In this document: piece after piece, positions 8,891 to 17,394 of the stretch
Layout: each line of letters begins with the position of its first letter
Numbering within the stretch: the stretch's first letter is position 1
Assembly (NCBI RefSeq): GCF_007896845.1
Contig: NZ_VOHS01000012.1
Coordinates: 62,001-126,000, forward strand
Direction of reading: 5' to 3'
Origin: Chitinophaga pinensis
Lineage (GTDB): Bacteria > Bacteroidota > Bacteroidia > Chitinophagales > Chitinophagaceae
DNA length: 64,000 bases
The notes under the pieces: generated by a model
Seen by the model: only the letters and a program-made list of their open reading frames with translations
Databases searched by the model: none
What the model was told of the DNA's origin: nothing
Position numbers and translations under genes: made by a program

Positions 8891-10225
8891 TTACAATAAC
8901 GTGAACGGTAGGTCTATGCTAAATATTGTTCCTTTATTTTCCTGTGAATTGACATATATTTTGCCACCATGTTCCTGTACCAGTTGTTTGCAGATATGCA
9001 GTCCGAGGCCATTGGAGGGTTCTTCGTTTAACCCTTTGCGGCTGGCACTGGTGAACTGATCAAAGAGATGAGGGATCAATGCTTCCGGAATACCGATGCC
9101 TGTATCAGAAACGGATATACGCACGCCTCCTCTGTGCTGTCGCATGCCTATTGTAATGGCTCCTTCTACAGGTGTGAATTTGGCGGCATTGTGCAGCAGA
9201 TTATCAACGACCCGCTGCATTTTACCGGTATGTATCCGTGCTTTCAATTCTTCTGAGGGTAGTTCGAGTGATATGGCTCTGTTAAAGCCGGATTGCTGTA
9301 ACCAGTTGTCACGCACATCCTGCAGCCAGTCATTCAGCGAGATAAAATCTGTCTGTAATTGACCACTTTCTCTTTGTTTGGCGGCAAGCAATAATTCTTC
9401 AATGATCTGGTCAGCAGTTTCACAGGCATCTTTTATCCAGAAGAGATATTTATTCTCCTGTTCCGGCGTATAGGGATATTCTTCCATGAGATGTGTCACA
9501 GAACGGATCCCTGCAATAGGATTGCGAAGATCGTGTGCTACGATGGCTAAGATTTCATTTTTCAGTTTATTGGCCCGCTGGATTTCTTCGTTTTTATCCT
9601 CAATAGTTTTCAATTTGATAAAATAATTCGCATGATATGAATATATGAGGCGCGAAATAACCATAAAGCAGGCGATGATTAGCCAGAAAGCGACGTAATT
9701 GAGTGCACGCGTTTCTTCGGAAACCTGAAACAGATCGAAGAATAACACAAATGTAACAATGGACAGTCCGGCGACCAGCAACAGATTGCGGATTGTGAAG
9801 ATAAGCAACACCCCCACAGTGAGTAATCCAAGCAACAGCATCGTCATCGTGTTTTTCGGATTGTGTTGTGCGACGAAGGTCAGGGACATGCAACTGCCTG
9901 TAAATAAAAGCGTATAGAGGATACTGACAAAGTGGTATCGATTTTGCTGCTTTGGATGAGGCTTTTTCTTAATGATATAAAGGAGACAGGCAAATAAAGC
10001 GGAAGTGCCGATCATGCAATTATTAATAAAAACGTATTCCGTATAACGTTGCGGCAGCAGCATCTTCTGGTATGGGATGATCCAGGATGCCACTCTGATA
10101 CAGATAGCCGCAAAGGCTACGATCAGTGCTATATATGCAGTTACTTTAATATTCTGCTGTCTCGTATGTTGGTTAAACTCCTCCCTGTATTTTTTTTCTA
10201 TGGGGGAGAATAGGTATAGTTTCAT
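8891..10225 (-). CDS. membrane-bound sensor histidine kinase
   Basis: The 444-residue protein has about six hydrophobic helices in its first 210 residues. A short coiled linker then leads to a HisKA domain with phospho-acceptor AHDLRNP. The HATPase domain carries the N box (DNLLHNAAKF), G1 (DTGIGIP) and G2 (SNGLGLHI). There is no periplasmic sensor loop of any size, so the signal is probably sensed within or near the membrane. No response regulator gene is adjacent, making it an orphan kinase. ATG 10225 is chosen over a TTG 11 codons upstream. It is divergent from the 85-residue gene. Confidence 0.88.
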   Translation of the reverse strand: MKLYLFSPIEKKYREEFNQHTRQQNIKVTAYIALIVAFAAICIRVASWIIPYQKMLLPQRYTEYVFINNCMIGTSALFACLLYIIKKKPHPKQQNRYHFVSILYTLLFTGSCMSLTFVAQHNPKNTMTMLLLGLLTVGVLLIFTIRNLLLVAGLSIVTFVLFFDLFQVSEETRALNYVAFWLIIACFMVISRLIYSYHANYFIKLKTIEDKNEEIQRANKLKNEILAIVAHDLRNPIAGIRSVTHLMEEYPYTPEQENKYLFWIKDACETADQIIEELLLAAKQRESGQLQTDFISLNDWLQDVRDNWLQQSGFNRAISLELPSEELKARIHTGKMQRVVDNLLHNAAKFTPVEGAITIGMRQHRGGVRISVSDTGIGIPEALIPHLFDQFTSASRKGLNEEPSNGLGLHICKQLVQEHGGKIYVNSQENKGTIFSIDLPFTLL

Positions 10226-10392
10226 CAGCGTTACATAGTAGGATACGTGTTCGCCCAAAGATACCTGATTAGATCCAGAAATTCATTGTTGAGTCTACCG
10301 TCCTTATCCCATGAAAGTCCGTGAAATGATCTTTAGAGTTAATATTTTTTATTGAAATGCCTTTTAGAGGGTAAAACCTAAGCCGTCAAATC

Positions 10393-10650
10393 ATGCAAGA
10401 GTTCACAACTTTGGAGAATCCGACGGAAGTAGTCCGTCATCTCACCAACGCGCTGGGAAAAAGTAAAGTACGACAGATCCGTTTTGGCTACCGGTTGGAT
10501 AATGAAGAACCTGCCATTAAGTTTAAGATCTGGTTACGATTCCCTTACAATCTTTTTGCCCGGAAAAAAGTGGAGGAAAAACTGGAAGAGGAGATGTCTC
10601 ATATTCGTATATCGACTGATTCTTCGAAATTATTGTTCCAGGTGGAATGA
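10393..10650 (+). CDS. conserved hypothetical small protein, 85 aa
   Basis: An 85-residue soluble, charged protein with no signal peptide and no family I recognise. The centre (KIWLRFPYNLFARKKVEEKLEEEM) suggests a strand followed by an amphipathic helix. It ends 45 bases before the acyl-CoA dehydrogenase gene on the same strand and could be co-transcribed with it. Confidence 0.6.
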   Translation: MQEFTTLENPTEVVRHLTNALGKSKVRQIRFGYRLDNEEPAIKFKIWLRFPYNLFARKKVEEKLEEEMSHIRISTDSSKLLFQVE

Positions 10651-10695
10651 ACATTTAACAGTTTTGGCTAAATTAAGGGACTAATACTTGATCCC

Positions 10696-12060
10696 ATGGC
10701 AGTTAAATTGTCCACCATCAGGCAGGCCTTCCATTTATTGAAGAACATTGACTTCGAACAACTGGGGCGTTTATCCGAGAAGATAGATCTGCCGAAAGTA
10801 ATGGCCACTGTAGGTAAAATGAATGACCAGCAACTTTCTGGTCTGATGCGTATGCTGCAAAGCAGCGGCGGAGAAAGAAAAAAGGAGTTACCACCCGTAA
10901 ATGGTGATTTTTATGATCTGAGCGGCATGCTGAGCCCGGAGGACAGGGCATTGCAGCTGAAGGTCCGCGAATTTATGGAGTCGGAGGTTCAGCCCATTGT
11001 AAATGAGCATTGGGTGAAATCAGATTTTCCGTTTCAGTTACTGCCAAAGCTGGCAGCATTGGATATCTGTGGTTCCACTTACGAGGGTTATGGCGGTATT
11101 CAGTCCTCTTTTTTGATGGAGGGGATTATTACCATGGAAATTGCCCGCGTGGATTGTTCCATGGCGACTTTCTTTGGTGTGCAGAGCGGTCTGGCGATGG
11201 GTTCTATCTATCTGCTGGGATCGGAAGAACAGAAGAAGGAGTGGTTACCCGGTATGCAGCGGCTGGAGAAGATTGGTGCGTTTGGTCTGACGGAGCCGGA
11301 GGTAGGTTCTGGTGCAGCCGGCGGACTGACCACTACGGCCAAACGGGATGGGGACACCTGGATCCTGAACGGACAGAAGAAGTGGATTGGTAATGCCACT
11401 TTTGCGGACGTACTGGTGATCTGGGCAAGAGATGTGGATGACAATGAAGTAAAAGGTTTCCTGCTGAAAAAGGATACGCCCGGTTTCAGTGTAGAGAAGA
11501 TGCACGATAAAATGGCATTGCGTATCGTACAGAACGGCCTGATCACTTTGAAGGATTGTGTAGTGGAGGAGAAGGATCGTCTGCAGCATGCAAATTCATT
11601 TAAAGATACGGCGAAGGTGTTACGTATGACCCGTGCAGGCGTTGCGTGGCTGGCAGTAGGATGTGCAAGGGGAGCGTATGAGAATGCGCTGGCTTATACA
11701 CAGAAGAGAAAGCAGTTTGGTCGTCCGATAGGCTCATTCCAGCTGATCCAGAATCATCTGGTGGAGATGTTATCCAACCTGACGGCGATGCAGACGATGG
11801 TCTACCGTTTATCTGAATTACAGGATGAGGGCAGATTGGAGGATGAACATGCATCTATTGCAAAAGTATTCTGTTCATTACGTACCCGTGATATTGTGAG
11901 TCGTGCACGGGAGGTAATGGGAGGTAACGGTATACTGCTGGAATATAATGTGGCGCGTTTTGTAGCTGATGCAGAGGCGATCTATTCTTATGAGGGAACA
12001 AAAGAGATCAACTCTTTGATAGTGGGAAGGGCGATCACTGGTTTCAGTGCGTTTGTATAA
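10696..12060 (+). CDS. acyl-CoA dehydrogenase, glutaryl-CoA dehydrogenase-like
   Basis: The 454-residue flavoenzyme has the three acyl-CoA dehydrogenase domains starting near residue 75. FAD and substrate motifs include GAFGLTEPEVGSGA, KKWIGNATFADV and AYTQKRKQFGRPIGSFQLIQ. The C-terminus YEGTKEINSLIVGRAITG carries the catalytic glutamate in the glutaryl-CoA dehydrogenase/ACX4 position. It should form the 2,3-double bond of an acyl-CoA. The first 70 residues (FHLLKNIDFEQLGRLSEK, then NDQQLSGLMRMLQ) are an extra helical extension absent from typical family members of about 390 residues. The chain length of the substrate is not visible. Confidence 0.88.
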   Translation: MAVKLSTIRQAFHLLKNIDFEQLGRLSEKIDLPKVMATVGKMNDQQLSGLMRMLQSSGGERKKELPPVNGDFYDLSGMLSPEDRALQLKVREFMESEVQPIVNEHWVKSDFPFQLLPKLAALDICGSTYEGYGGIQSSFLMEGIITMEIARVDCSMATFFGVQSGLAMGSIYLLGSEEQKKEWLPGMQRLEKIGAFGLTEPEVGSGAAGGLTTTAKRDGDTWILNGQKKWIGNATFADVLVIWARDVDDNEVKGFLLKKDTPGFSVEKMHDKMALRIVQNGLITLKDCVVEEKDRLQHANSFKDTAKVLRMTRAGVAWLAVGCARGAYENALAYTQKRKQFGRPIGSFQLIQNHLVEMLSNLTAMQTMVYRLSELQDEGRLEDEHASIAKVFCSLRTRDIVSRAREVMGGNGILLEYNVARFVADAEAIYSYEGTKEINSLIVGRAITGFSAFV

Positions 12061-12089
12061 TATTGCACTATGACTATAGTGCTGACAAT

Positions 12090-12127
12090 AAAAGCGGGGC
12101 TGCTCAATATTGAGCGGCCCCGCTTTT
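12090..12127. terminator. bidirectional terminator between acyl-CoA dehydrogenase and yceI operon
   Basis: AAAGCGGGGC pairs with GCCCCGCTTT around an inner TGCTCAATATTGAGCG segment that folds further. It has A-runs before and T-runs after, so it fits both convergent transcripts. Confidence 0.88.
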
Positions 12128-12151
12128 TATAATTTCAGTGTAAATGGATTG

Positions 12152-12553
12152 TTAGATTGATTTGCCGAACAGTGGCTTTAAAGCGAACCATCCGAGTGCC
12201 GGGAAGAAGTGCATGGGCACTGCGAGTCCGGGGAATAATTCAGGCATATCCTGTTCCAGTGGCAGTTTAGCGCCGATAGGACCGAGTATGCTTGCGAAGG
12301 TAAGGATCACGAACAGGAGGTTGAACACCATCTCAGTTTTACCTTTCAGCACGAGGCTCAGTAAGAAATAGCCGATTGCTGCTACGAATGCACCTGCCAG
12401 TGTATATTTGAAGATATTGGCAGTGCTGGCGATGTTTACGAATCCTTCTCCTACAGTTTCAATATACACCTTCTGATAAACGATACCAGCCACACCTGAA
12501 AGTCCACCTACCAGTACTGCAAGCAGTGCAAGTAGCGATAATTTTTTAAGCAT
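12152..12553 (-). CDS. small integral membrane protein, unknown function
   Basis: A 133-residue protein with four predicted membrane helices (about 7-25, 45-65, 75-92 and 105-125). No charged catalytic motif and no named family is recognised. It follows the second yceI gene after 16 bases and should be the last gene of that operon, which suggests a shared response. The DoxX-like size and spacing are only a loose resemblance. Confidence 0.75.
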   Translation of the reverse strand: MLKKLSLLALLAVLVGGLSGVAGIVYQKVYIETVGEGFVNIASTANIFKYTLAGAFVAAIGYFLLSLVLKGKTEMVFNLLFVILTFASILGPIGAKLPLEQDMPELFPGLAVPMHFFPALGWFALKPLFGKSI

Positions 12554-12569
12554 ATATCTGATTTAAGGA

Positions 12570-13106
12570 TTAGGCCTTCACTACAGGAACGGCTACAGTT
12601 ACGCTGATCATATCAGCTACGTCACCACCTGGTTTACCGATATGGAAATCGTTACGGTTTACTTTGAAAGTACCGTCGAAGGTAGCGCCGTTACCTGTGC
12701 GTTTGAAAGTGAAAGGAATAGTGAATTCCTTCTTAACACCACGGATTTCGAGGTCGCCGGTTACCTGATAGCCAGCACCTGCTTTTACGATCTTTTTGGA
12801 AGTGTATTTGATTTCAGGGTATTTTGCTGCATCAAACCACTCGTCGCTTTTAGCGTGTTTGTTCATCAGTGCATTACCGGTGTTGATAGAAGCAACATCA
12901 ACAGATACACTAAAGTTAGAAGCAGCCAGATTGGCTTCATCGAAAGCGATTGAACCTTTAAAGGTTTTGAAGATACCGCTTGCTTCGTTTGTAGAGAAGG
13001 CAATATTATACTTGCCACTGATGTTCCATGCCTGTGCCAGTGCGGCGAAGGCAAACACTGCTGCTGTGAGCAGCAGTGTTGATGAAAATATTACTAATCT
13101 TTTCAT
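12570..13106 (-). CDS. YceI family periplasmic protein (second copy)
   Basis: A 178-residue protein with a signal peptide ending near FALAQA and a YceI lipocalin-like beta-barrel. Typical segments are FKGSIAFDEANLAASNFSVSVDVASINTGN, HAKSDEWFDAAKYPEIKYTS and the end DMISVTVAVPV. YceI barrels bind isoprenoid-like lipids in the periplasm; the ligand here is unknown. It lies 14 bases after the first yceI gene, and the two proteins are clearly paralogues with substantial divergence. Confidence 0.9.
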   Translation of the reverse strand: MKRLVIFSSTLLLTAAVFAFAALAQAWNISGKYNIAFSTNEASGIFKTFKGSIAFDEANLAASNFSVSVDVASINTGNALMNKHAKSDEWFDAAKYPEIKYTSKKIVKAGAGYQVTGDLEIRGVKKEFTIPFTFKRTGNGATFDGTFKVNRNDFHIGKPGGDVADMISVTVAVPVVKA

Positions 13107-13120
13107 TGCCGTAAGTTAAA

Positions 13121-13693
13121 TTATTCTTTTACGAATTCACCACTTGCTCTCAGCTTAACATCTTCACCCAGCATGGTTGCAGGAGCTTCTGTAGCGAAAC
13201 CGAAGTCTTTACGTTTGAAAGTACCGGTGATAGTGAAACCAGCAACGAGTTTCTTGCTCTGTGGATTCTCCTGAGTACCGTTGTATACTGCGTTCAGCAT
13301 TACCTGTTTAGTTACACCGTGGAAGGTCAGATCACCCACCAGTCTGTACTGATTACCACTGGTTTTCTTGAAGGAAGTGCTCTTGAAAGTGATGGTAGGA
13401 TATTTTTCAGCATCAAAGAAATCTGCACTTTTCAGGTGTTTATCACGCATTTCGTTTTCTGTGTTCAGGCTTGCTACATCGATGCTGATGTTGAAAGCTG
13501 CGTCAGAGAAATCGGCTTTGGAAGCGGTGATATCAGCAGTGTAAGATTTGAAGTTACCTTCACTTTCAGACAGTGTCATGTGAGAGATAGTGTAACCCAG
13601 TCTTGCGTGTGCTTTATCTACAGACCATTTAGATTGTGCAAATGTTGTTGCGGAAAGTGCCAGTAAAGAGGCGATGATTGTGATTTTTTTCAT
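13121..13693 (-). CDS. YceI family periplasmic protein (first copy)
   Basis: A 190-residue protein with signal peptide (cleavage near ATTFAQS) and a complete YceI barrel: WSVDKAHARLGYTISHM at the start, FNISIDVASLNTENEMRDKHLKSADFFDAEKYP in the middle, and GVTKQVMLNAVY near the end. It is the first gene of a yceI-yceI-membrane protein operon and is divergent from an HxlR regulator. A perfect 9-2-9 palindrome lies upstream. Confidence 0.92.
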   Translation of the reverse strand: MKKITIIASLLALSATTFAQSKWSVDKAHARLGYTISHMTLSESEGNFKSYTADITASKADFSDAAFNISIDVASLNTENEMRDKHLKSADFFDAEKYPTITFKSTSFKKTSGNQYRLVGDLTFHGVTKQVMLNAVYNGTQENPQSKKLVAGFTITGTFKRKDFGFATEAPATMLGEDVKLRASGEFVKE

Positions 13694-13738
13694 GTTTGCG
13701 CTTGTTTAGAAAATTAAAATTAGGTCTTTTTTATGAGA

Positions 13739-13758
13739 ATATATGTTTCAACATATAT
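13739..13758. promoter_or_regulatory. candidate HxlR operator, perfect palindrome
   Basis: ATATATGTT-TC-AACATATAT is a perfect 9-2-9 inverted repeat 46-65 bases upstream of the first yceI ATG, in the gap shared with the HxlR gene. A TAATTTTA box (13715-13722, reverse strand) lies between it and the start codon. Dimeric winged-helix regulators of this family bind such sites. The assignment to this regulator is inferred from position. Confidence 0.6.
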
Positions 13759-13918
13759 CGTTGCAGAAATCTTAAACTAGGTTAAGGTATTACACTATTT
13801 TCGATTTCTCATTTCTTTAAATATTTATGATAATTTTACTCTTATAAGAGAGCTACTTTCTTTTGGAAAGCTGGACAAAGGTAGGAGGCGGACACATGTT
13901 AAACAATAACGTTTCGTC

Positions 13919-14347
13919 ATGGCAACTTACTTACCTTTTAGTAACGATCGTGAAAATCAATTTGTTATGGTGAAAAATAGTGATGGAAAAATATGGATAG
14001 GGGATTGTCCGATACGGCAGGTGCTGGATCGTTTTGGCGATAAGTGGTCGATTCTGGTGATAGAGCTGTTGTCGCATGAGGGGAAGTCGCGGTTTAGTGA
14101 GATTGCGCAGATGATAGGGGATATTTCGCAGAAGATGTTGACGGTGACGTTGCGGTCGTTGGAGTCTGATGGGTTGATTACGAGGCAGTTTTTTCCGGAG
14201 ATACCGCCGAGGGTAGAGTATGCGTTGTCGGAGTTGGGGAGGAGTTTAGTGCCGCATATACAGCAGCTGACGAGTTGGGGGCAGGAGAATATGGAGGCGA
14301 TAAAGGAGAATAGGAGGAGGTTTGAGGAGAAGCAACGAGGTGATTAA
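13919..14347 (+). CDS. HxlR family winged-helix transcriptional regulator
   Basis: The 142-residue protein has the HxlR signature CPIRQVLDRFGDKWSILVIELL, followed by FSEIAQMIGDISQKMLTVTLRSLESDGLI for the recognition helix and wing, and a helical tail for dimerisation. It is divergent from the yceI operon and is its likely repressor or sensor. The first 16 residues are unusual for the family; ATG 13967 (MVKNSDGK) is a possible alternative start. The second half of the gene is very rich in GGG, AGG and TTG codons, unlike its neighbours. Confidence 0.88.
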   Translation: MATYLPFSNDRENQFVMVKNSDGKIWIGDCPIRQVLDRFGDKWSILVIELLSHEGKSRFSEIAQMIGDISQKMLTVTLRSLESDGLITRQFFPEIPPRVEYALSELGRSLVPHIQQLTSWGQENMEAIKENRRRFEEKQRGD

Positions 14348-14422
14348 GGCTTGATGACTTTTCAGACTGGTCCTCCTTATATGTATTGTCTCTGTTGAGT
14401 GGGTTGGGCATTTATGGGCCTG

Positions 14423-14581
14423 GCCGGTTTCAGATGGGATTACGGGCTGACGCCCTCTACGCGTGCTGCTATGAGGCGTGGTAGGGGGATTGGGCAGGGG
14501 AAGGGGATTAAACATTGGTGCAGGGTCCCGGCGATGCGTAAAGGGCTAAGGCCCTTCATCTCCATCTGTAAACCTTCCGGC
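14423..14581 (+). repeat. dispersed palindromic element, copy B
   Basis: It reads GGGC-TGAC-GCCC near the left end and AAGGGC-TAAG-GCCCTT near the right, with outer arms GGTTTCAGATGG and CCATCTGTAAACC. The reverse core is at 14467-14478. Its reverse complement is highly similar over its whole length to copy C at 16071. It lies in the tandem gap between the HxlR gene and the dioxygenase gene. Confidence 0.87.
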
Positions 14582-14628
14582 AGGAGTATATAATGGTGGC
14601 AGATTTTTCATTTTGTCTCTGAGATTTT

Positions 14629-14660
14629 TTTGTTCAATAATAAAATACCGTTTATCTTTA
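14629..14660 (+). promoter_or_regulatory. promoter of the phytanoyl-CoA dioxygenase-like gene
   Basis: TTTG (14629-14632) is followed after 20 bases by TATCTTTA (14653-14660), one base from TAnnTTTG. The expected transcript would have a leader of about 210 bases; I see no structure I can name in it. Confidence 0.55.
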
Positions 14661-14880
14661 CCCTACAAAACTAGTAGACTAATAATGCATCCCCAGTCAG
14701 GCACATATCACTTAATGACTTCCTGCTTACCCATAAGCAAAAGGTGCCCTTATTGTTGTTGCTGAATTATCTATATCCCATCGTTATTCTATGGATGGGA
14801 GGTGAGGCTCACTTTCTATTTGCATTCAGATTTTAATTTAAAGCTTACTACAGCTGAACACTTATTAAACCTACGCATCT

Positions 14881-15690
14881 ATGTCTGTCGCTTATTCAAC
14901 ATTTACACTCGGTAACGTGCTTACCGAAGAGCAACAATCATTTTTTGAAGAAAACGGTTATATCCATTTCTCTAATTTTCTGACACCGGAGCAGGTGCAG
15001 GAAATTGTCACTGCATCAGAAGAGGTACAAGAAAAATGGATTTCAGGAAATGTAGAGAAAGTCAATGGGGTACCGGTGAAATATGGGAAAGACCTCGATG
15101 GTCAGCCAATTGTACAACGATTTGCTTTTATCAATCAACATACACGTGTTCTCTCAGATCTACTGAAGGATAACCGCTTACAAACGCTCTTACAATTAAT
15201 TGGCCCCGGCGCCCGTATAGGAGAGAACGAAAAGGATGGCATGGTATTGAATCACTATGTAAATGGTCCGGAAAGTACTTTCACTAAAATGGGATGGCAT
15301 ACGGACGGCTTACGTGACATCTTTCTGCATGGAAAATTGAATCCGATGTTGAATGTCGGTATCCATCTGAGTAATCTGCGTCCGGAAAACGGCGGACTTC
15401 GTATCATTCCGGGTACCCACAAACAGAACATCTTCAATATGCTGTTCAGAAAGAGATACTTTGTAGGTCACAAGCCCGATAAAAACGAATTGGCCATTAC
15501 CCCCAATGCCGGTGATCTCACCGTACATGACGGTCGTCTCTGGCATCGTGTGGCCCAGTCAAATGTAATAGGAGAGGCCAGCCGCAGACGGGTTATTTAT
15601 GTGCCTATCATCGCCGGAAAATATGAACCGAAACATGAGAATAGTCCGACCCTCCTGTATCAGCGTCTGGCAGGCGTTATTCTGAAGTAA
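14881..15690 (+). CDS. phytanoyl-CoA dioxygenase (PhyH) family protein
   Basis: A 269-residue cytoplasmic protein of the Fe(II)/2-oxoglutarate PhyH family. The N-terminus FFEENGYIHFSNFLTPEQVQEI is typical. The iron ligands are HTD in GWHTD and the distal histidine in DGRLWHRVAQSN. The intervening ENGGLRIIPGTHK matches the family core. It should hydroxylate a small organic substrate, unknown here. It stands alone, flanked by inverted copies B and C of the palindromic element. Confidence 0.88.
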   Translation: MSVAYSTFTLGNVLTEEQQSFFEENGYIHFSNFLTPEQVQEIVTASEEVQEKWISGNVEKVNGVPVKYGKDLDGQPIVQRFAFINQHTRVLSDLLKDNRLQTLLQLIGPGARIGENEKDGMVLNHYVNGPESTFTKMGWHTDGLRDIFLHGKLNPMLNVGIHLSNLRPENGGLRIIPGTHKQNIFNMLFRKRYFVGHKPDKNELAITPNAGDLTVHDGRLWHRVAQSNVIGEASRRRVIYVPIIAGKYEPKHENSPTLLYQRLAGVILK

Positions 15691-15905
15691 TGGATTTTAT
15701 CTGTGCCAATGGAAAACCACAGAAATAGTGTGGTATATGAGGTATCTGCGATATACGCGGTATATGATATAGTTATGAATAAGCGTAAGGAGATAAGGAA
15801 TAAACATATAGAGGCAAGTAGATATCAGTCAGTAGTAAAAGCCAAAGGCTACAGAAACAAGGTATCATGCTCATACAAATACATTTGCTTTCTTTCATTT
15901 TATAG

Positions 15906-15938
15906 AGACGAATCTGCATAAGATTCGTCTTATTTTTT
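15906..15938 (+). terminator. intrinsic terminator downstream of the dioxygenase gene
   Basis: AGACGAATC pairs with GATTCGTCT around a seven-base loop, followed by TATTTTTT. It lies 215 bases after the stop codon; the intervening stretch shows no convincing gene. Confidence 0.75.
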
Positions 15939-15970
15939 GCAATCCGCTCACCTTACCTAATCCTCTTACC

Positions 15971-16016
15971 ACATCACTCTATCACATCACTCTATCACAT
16001 CCCTCCATCACATCCC
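15971..16016 (+). repeat. 13 bp tandem repeat array
   Basis: Three and a half units of ACATCACTCTATC, the third being ACATCCCTCCATC. The array ends 55 bases before the TAAG-side arm of palindromic element copy C, mirroring the arrangement at copy A. Confidence 0.8.
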
Positions 16017-16070
16017 TTGTTTCAAACAACCCCATACCATCATAACCCCAAACCACAACTTCCATGCGAA

Positions 16071-16238
16071 GCCGTCAGGTTTGCAGATGGAGATGAAAGG
16101 GCCTTAGCCCTTCACGCATCGCCCGGCCCATGCACCAATGTTTAATCATCCCCCGTTGCCCAATCCCCCTACCACGCCTCATCGCAAGAACGCGTGGAGG
16201 GCGTCAGCCCGTCATCCCATCCGCAAATCTGACGCCGC
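16071..16238 (-). repeat. dispersed palindromic element, copy C
   Basis: In this orientation it starts with AGGTTTGCAGATGG, then GGGC-CTTA-GCCC, and ends with GGGC-GTCA-GCCC and CCATCCGCAAATCT. The core is CGCCTCATCGCA at 16175-16186. It is the inverted near-copy of element B, 1.5 kb away. It lies in the convergent gap 15691-16526, which besides this element, the 13 bp array and a terminator shows nothing I recognise. Confidence 0.87.
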
Positions 16239-16526
16239 CATAAAGCATCAACCCCGGTAAGCAATAAACTATAAATATCCGTGTAAGGAATTAACAGAGC
16301 AATTCTCCAAGGATTACAATAGGCTACCCCCCTGAATAAACATCATATAAAACTATAACAAAACTAAGATTGGGAGCAGGACGCAACCCCACCATGCAGC
16401 ATTCATATATTAACCACGCACTATAGCAATAAGATAACATCGGCAGCATAACGTAAGGCAATACCGGCTGACAGCCGCCCGTCATCGGAGACAATAAACA
16501 ATAAAGCATTGATTGAATCAATTCAC

Positions 16527-17306
16527 TCAGGAACCTGACTTCGTCTTGTAAAGGTTCGCAGCCACTGCCTCTACGATCGCCTTCGGCACTATCCGCGTCA
16601 TAAACGCCGTCACCACATTCATCGCACCCGGAATAATCTCCGCTTTCTTCCGGAACATCCCTTTGATTGCAATCTCCGCCACATCATCTGCCAGCATACC
16701 ATATTTATCCGCCGTCTCCTTAATAGCCTGCATCCCCGCCCGATCAATAAAATTCGTCTTCACCGGCCCCGGACACAAACACGTCACCGACACATTACTC
16801 TTTTTCAGCTCCTGTCGCAATCCCCGTGAGAATAACAACATGAAGGACTTGGTCGCTGCATACAAAGTCAGCGTAGTTACTGCCTGATAAGCAGCGGTAC
16901 TGGAAACATTTAATATATAAGCCTGCGATTGCTGACGCAGGATCGGCAGCAGGTAATGACAAAGTGCTACAGGAGTCCCCGCATTCACCTGTATCATTTG
17001 CTGGTGCTCGGATAAGGTGCGGTCAGCAAAGTTGCCCCATACGGCGTAGCCGGCATTATTGATCAGGATAGACACCGCATACCTACCCGCCCATTCAGCT
17101 ACGCGGGCAGCAGCGTCAGGGGAGGAGAGGTCAATTGCCAGCCATGCGACTTCCACCTGCCATTTATTACGCAGTTCATCAGCGGCAGCAGTTAATTCCT
17201 GCTCCGAACGGGCAATCAGCAATAAATTATATTTTCTGGAAGCAAGGGTGTGTGCCATAGACAGACCAATACCTTTACTGGCCCCTGTAATGAGTGCGTA
17301 TGTCAT
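16527..17306 (-). CDS. short-chain dehydrogenase/reductase (SDR) family oxidoreductase
   Basis: A 259-residue classical SDR with the nucleotide motif TGASKGIG at residues 7-14, NNAG near 90, and the catalytic Ser-Tyr-Lys in NVSSTAAY and YAATKSF. The C-terminus after residue 200 resembles the DltE/YqjQ-like group that often ends in a hydrophobic helix (MNVVTAFMTRIVPKAIVEAV). Cofactor and substrate cannot be told. It is transcribed alone; a TAGTTTAG box lies at 17333-17340 upstream. Confidence 0.88.
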   Translation of the reverse strand: MTYALITGASKGIGLSMAHTLASRKYNLLLIARSEQELTAAADELRNKWQVEVAWLAIDLSSPDAAARVAEWAGRYAVSILINNAGYAVWGNFADRTLSEHQQMIQVNAGTPVALCHYLLPILRQQSQAYILNVSSTAAYQAVTTLTLYAATKSFMLLFSRGLRQELKKSNVSVTCLCPGPVKTNFIDRAGMQAIKETADKYGMLADDVAEIAIKGMFRKKAEIIPGAMNVVTAFMTRIVPKAIVEAVAANLYKTKSGS

Positions 17307-17374
17307 CCCGATAGTAACTTTTAATATGAATGCTAAACTATGGTATATAAACCGAAAGAAGTAGAAAAGGAAAA

Positions 17375-17394
17375 GGGCGGTAAGAATACCGCCC
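17375..17394. terminator. hairpin between the SDR gene and the YeeE/YedE operon
   Basis: GGGCGGTA-AGAA-TACCGCCC is a perfect 8 bp stem. On the reverse strand it is followed by a T-rich run, so it could stop transcripts arriving from the YeeE/YedE operon 0.7 kb upstream. A second inverted pair, GGTTAACG/CGTTAACC, lies at 17491-17521. Otherwise 17395-17800 shows no gene. Confidence 0.65.

Noticed and set aside
15703-15921. 72-codon frame after the dioxygenase gene
   Set aside because: It starts with GTG, has no plausible ribosome site or domain, and runs into the terminator hairpin at 15906.
14423-16238. Segment between copies B and C as a composite transposon
   Set aside because: No transposase is enclosed, the flanks are members of a dispersed family that also occurs singly, and I could not find a target-site duplication.
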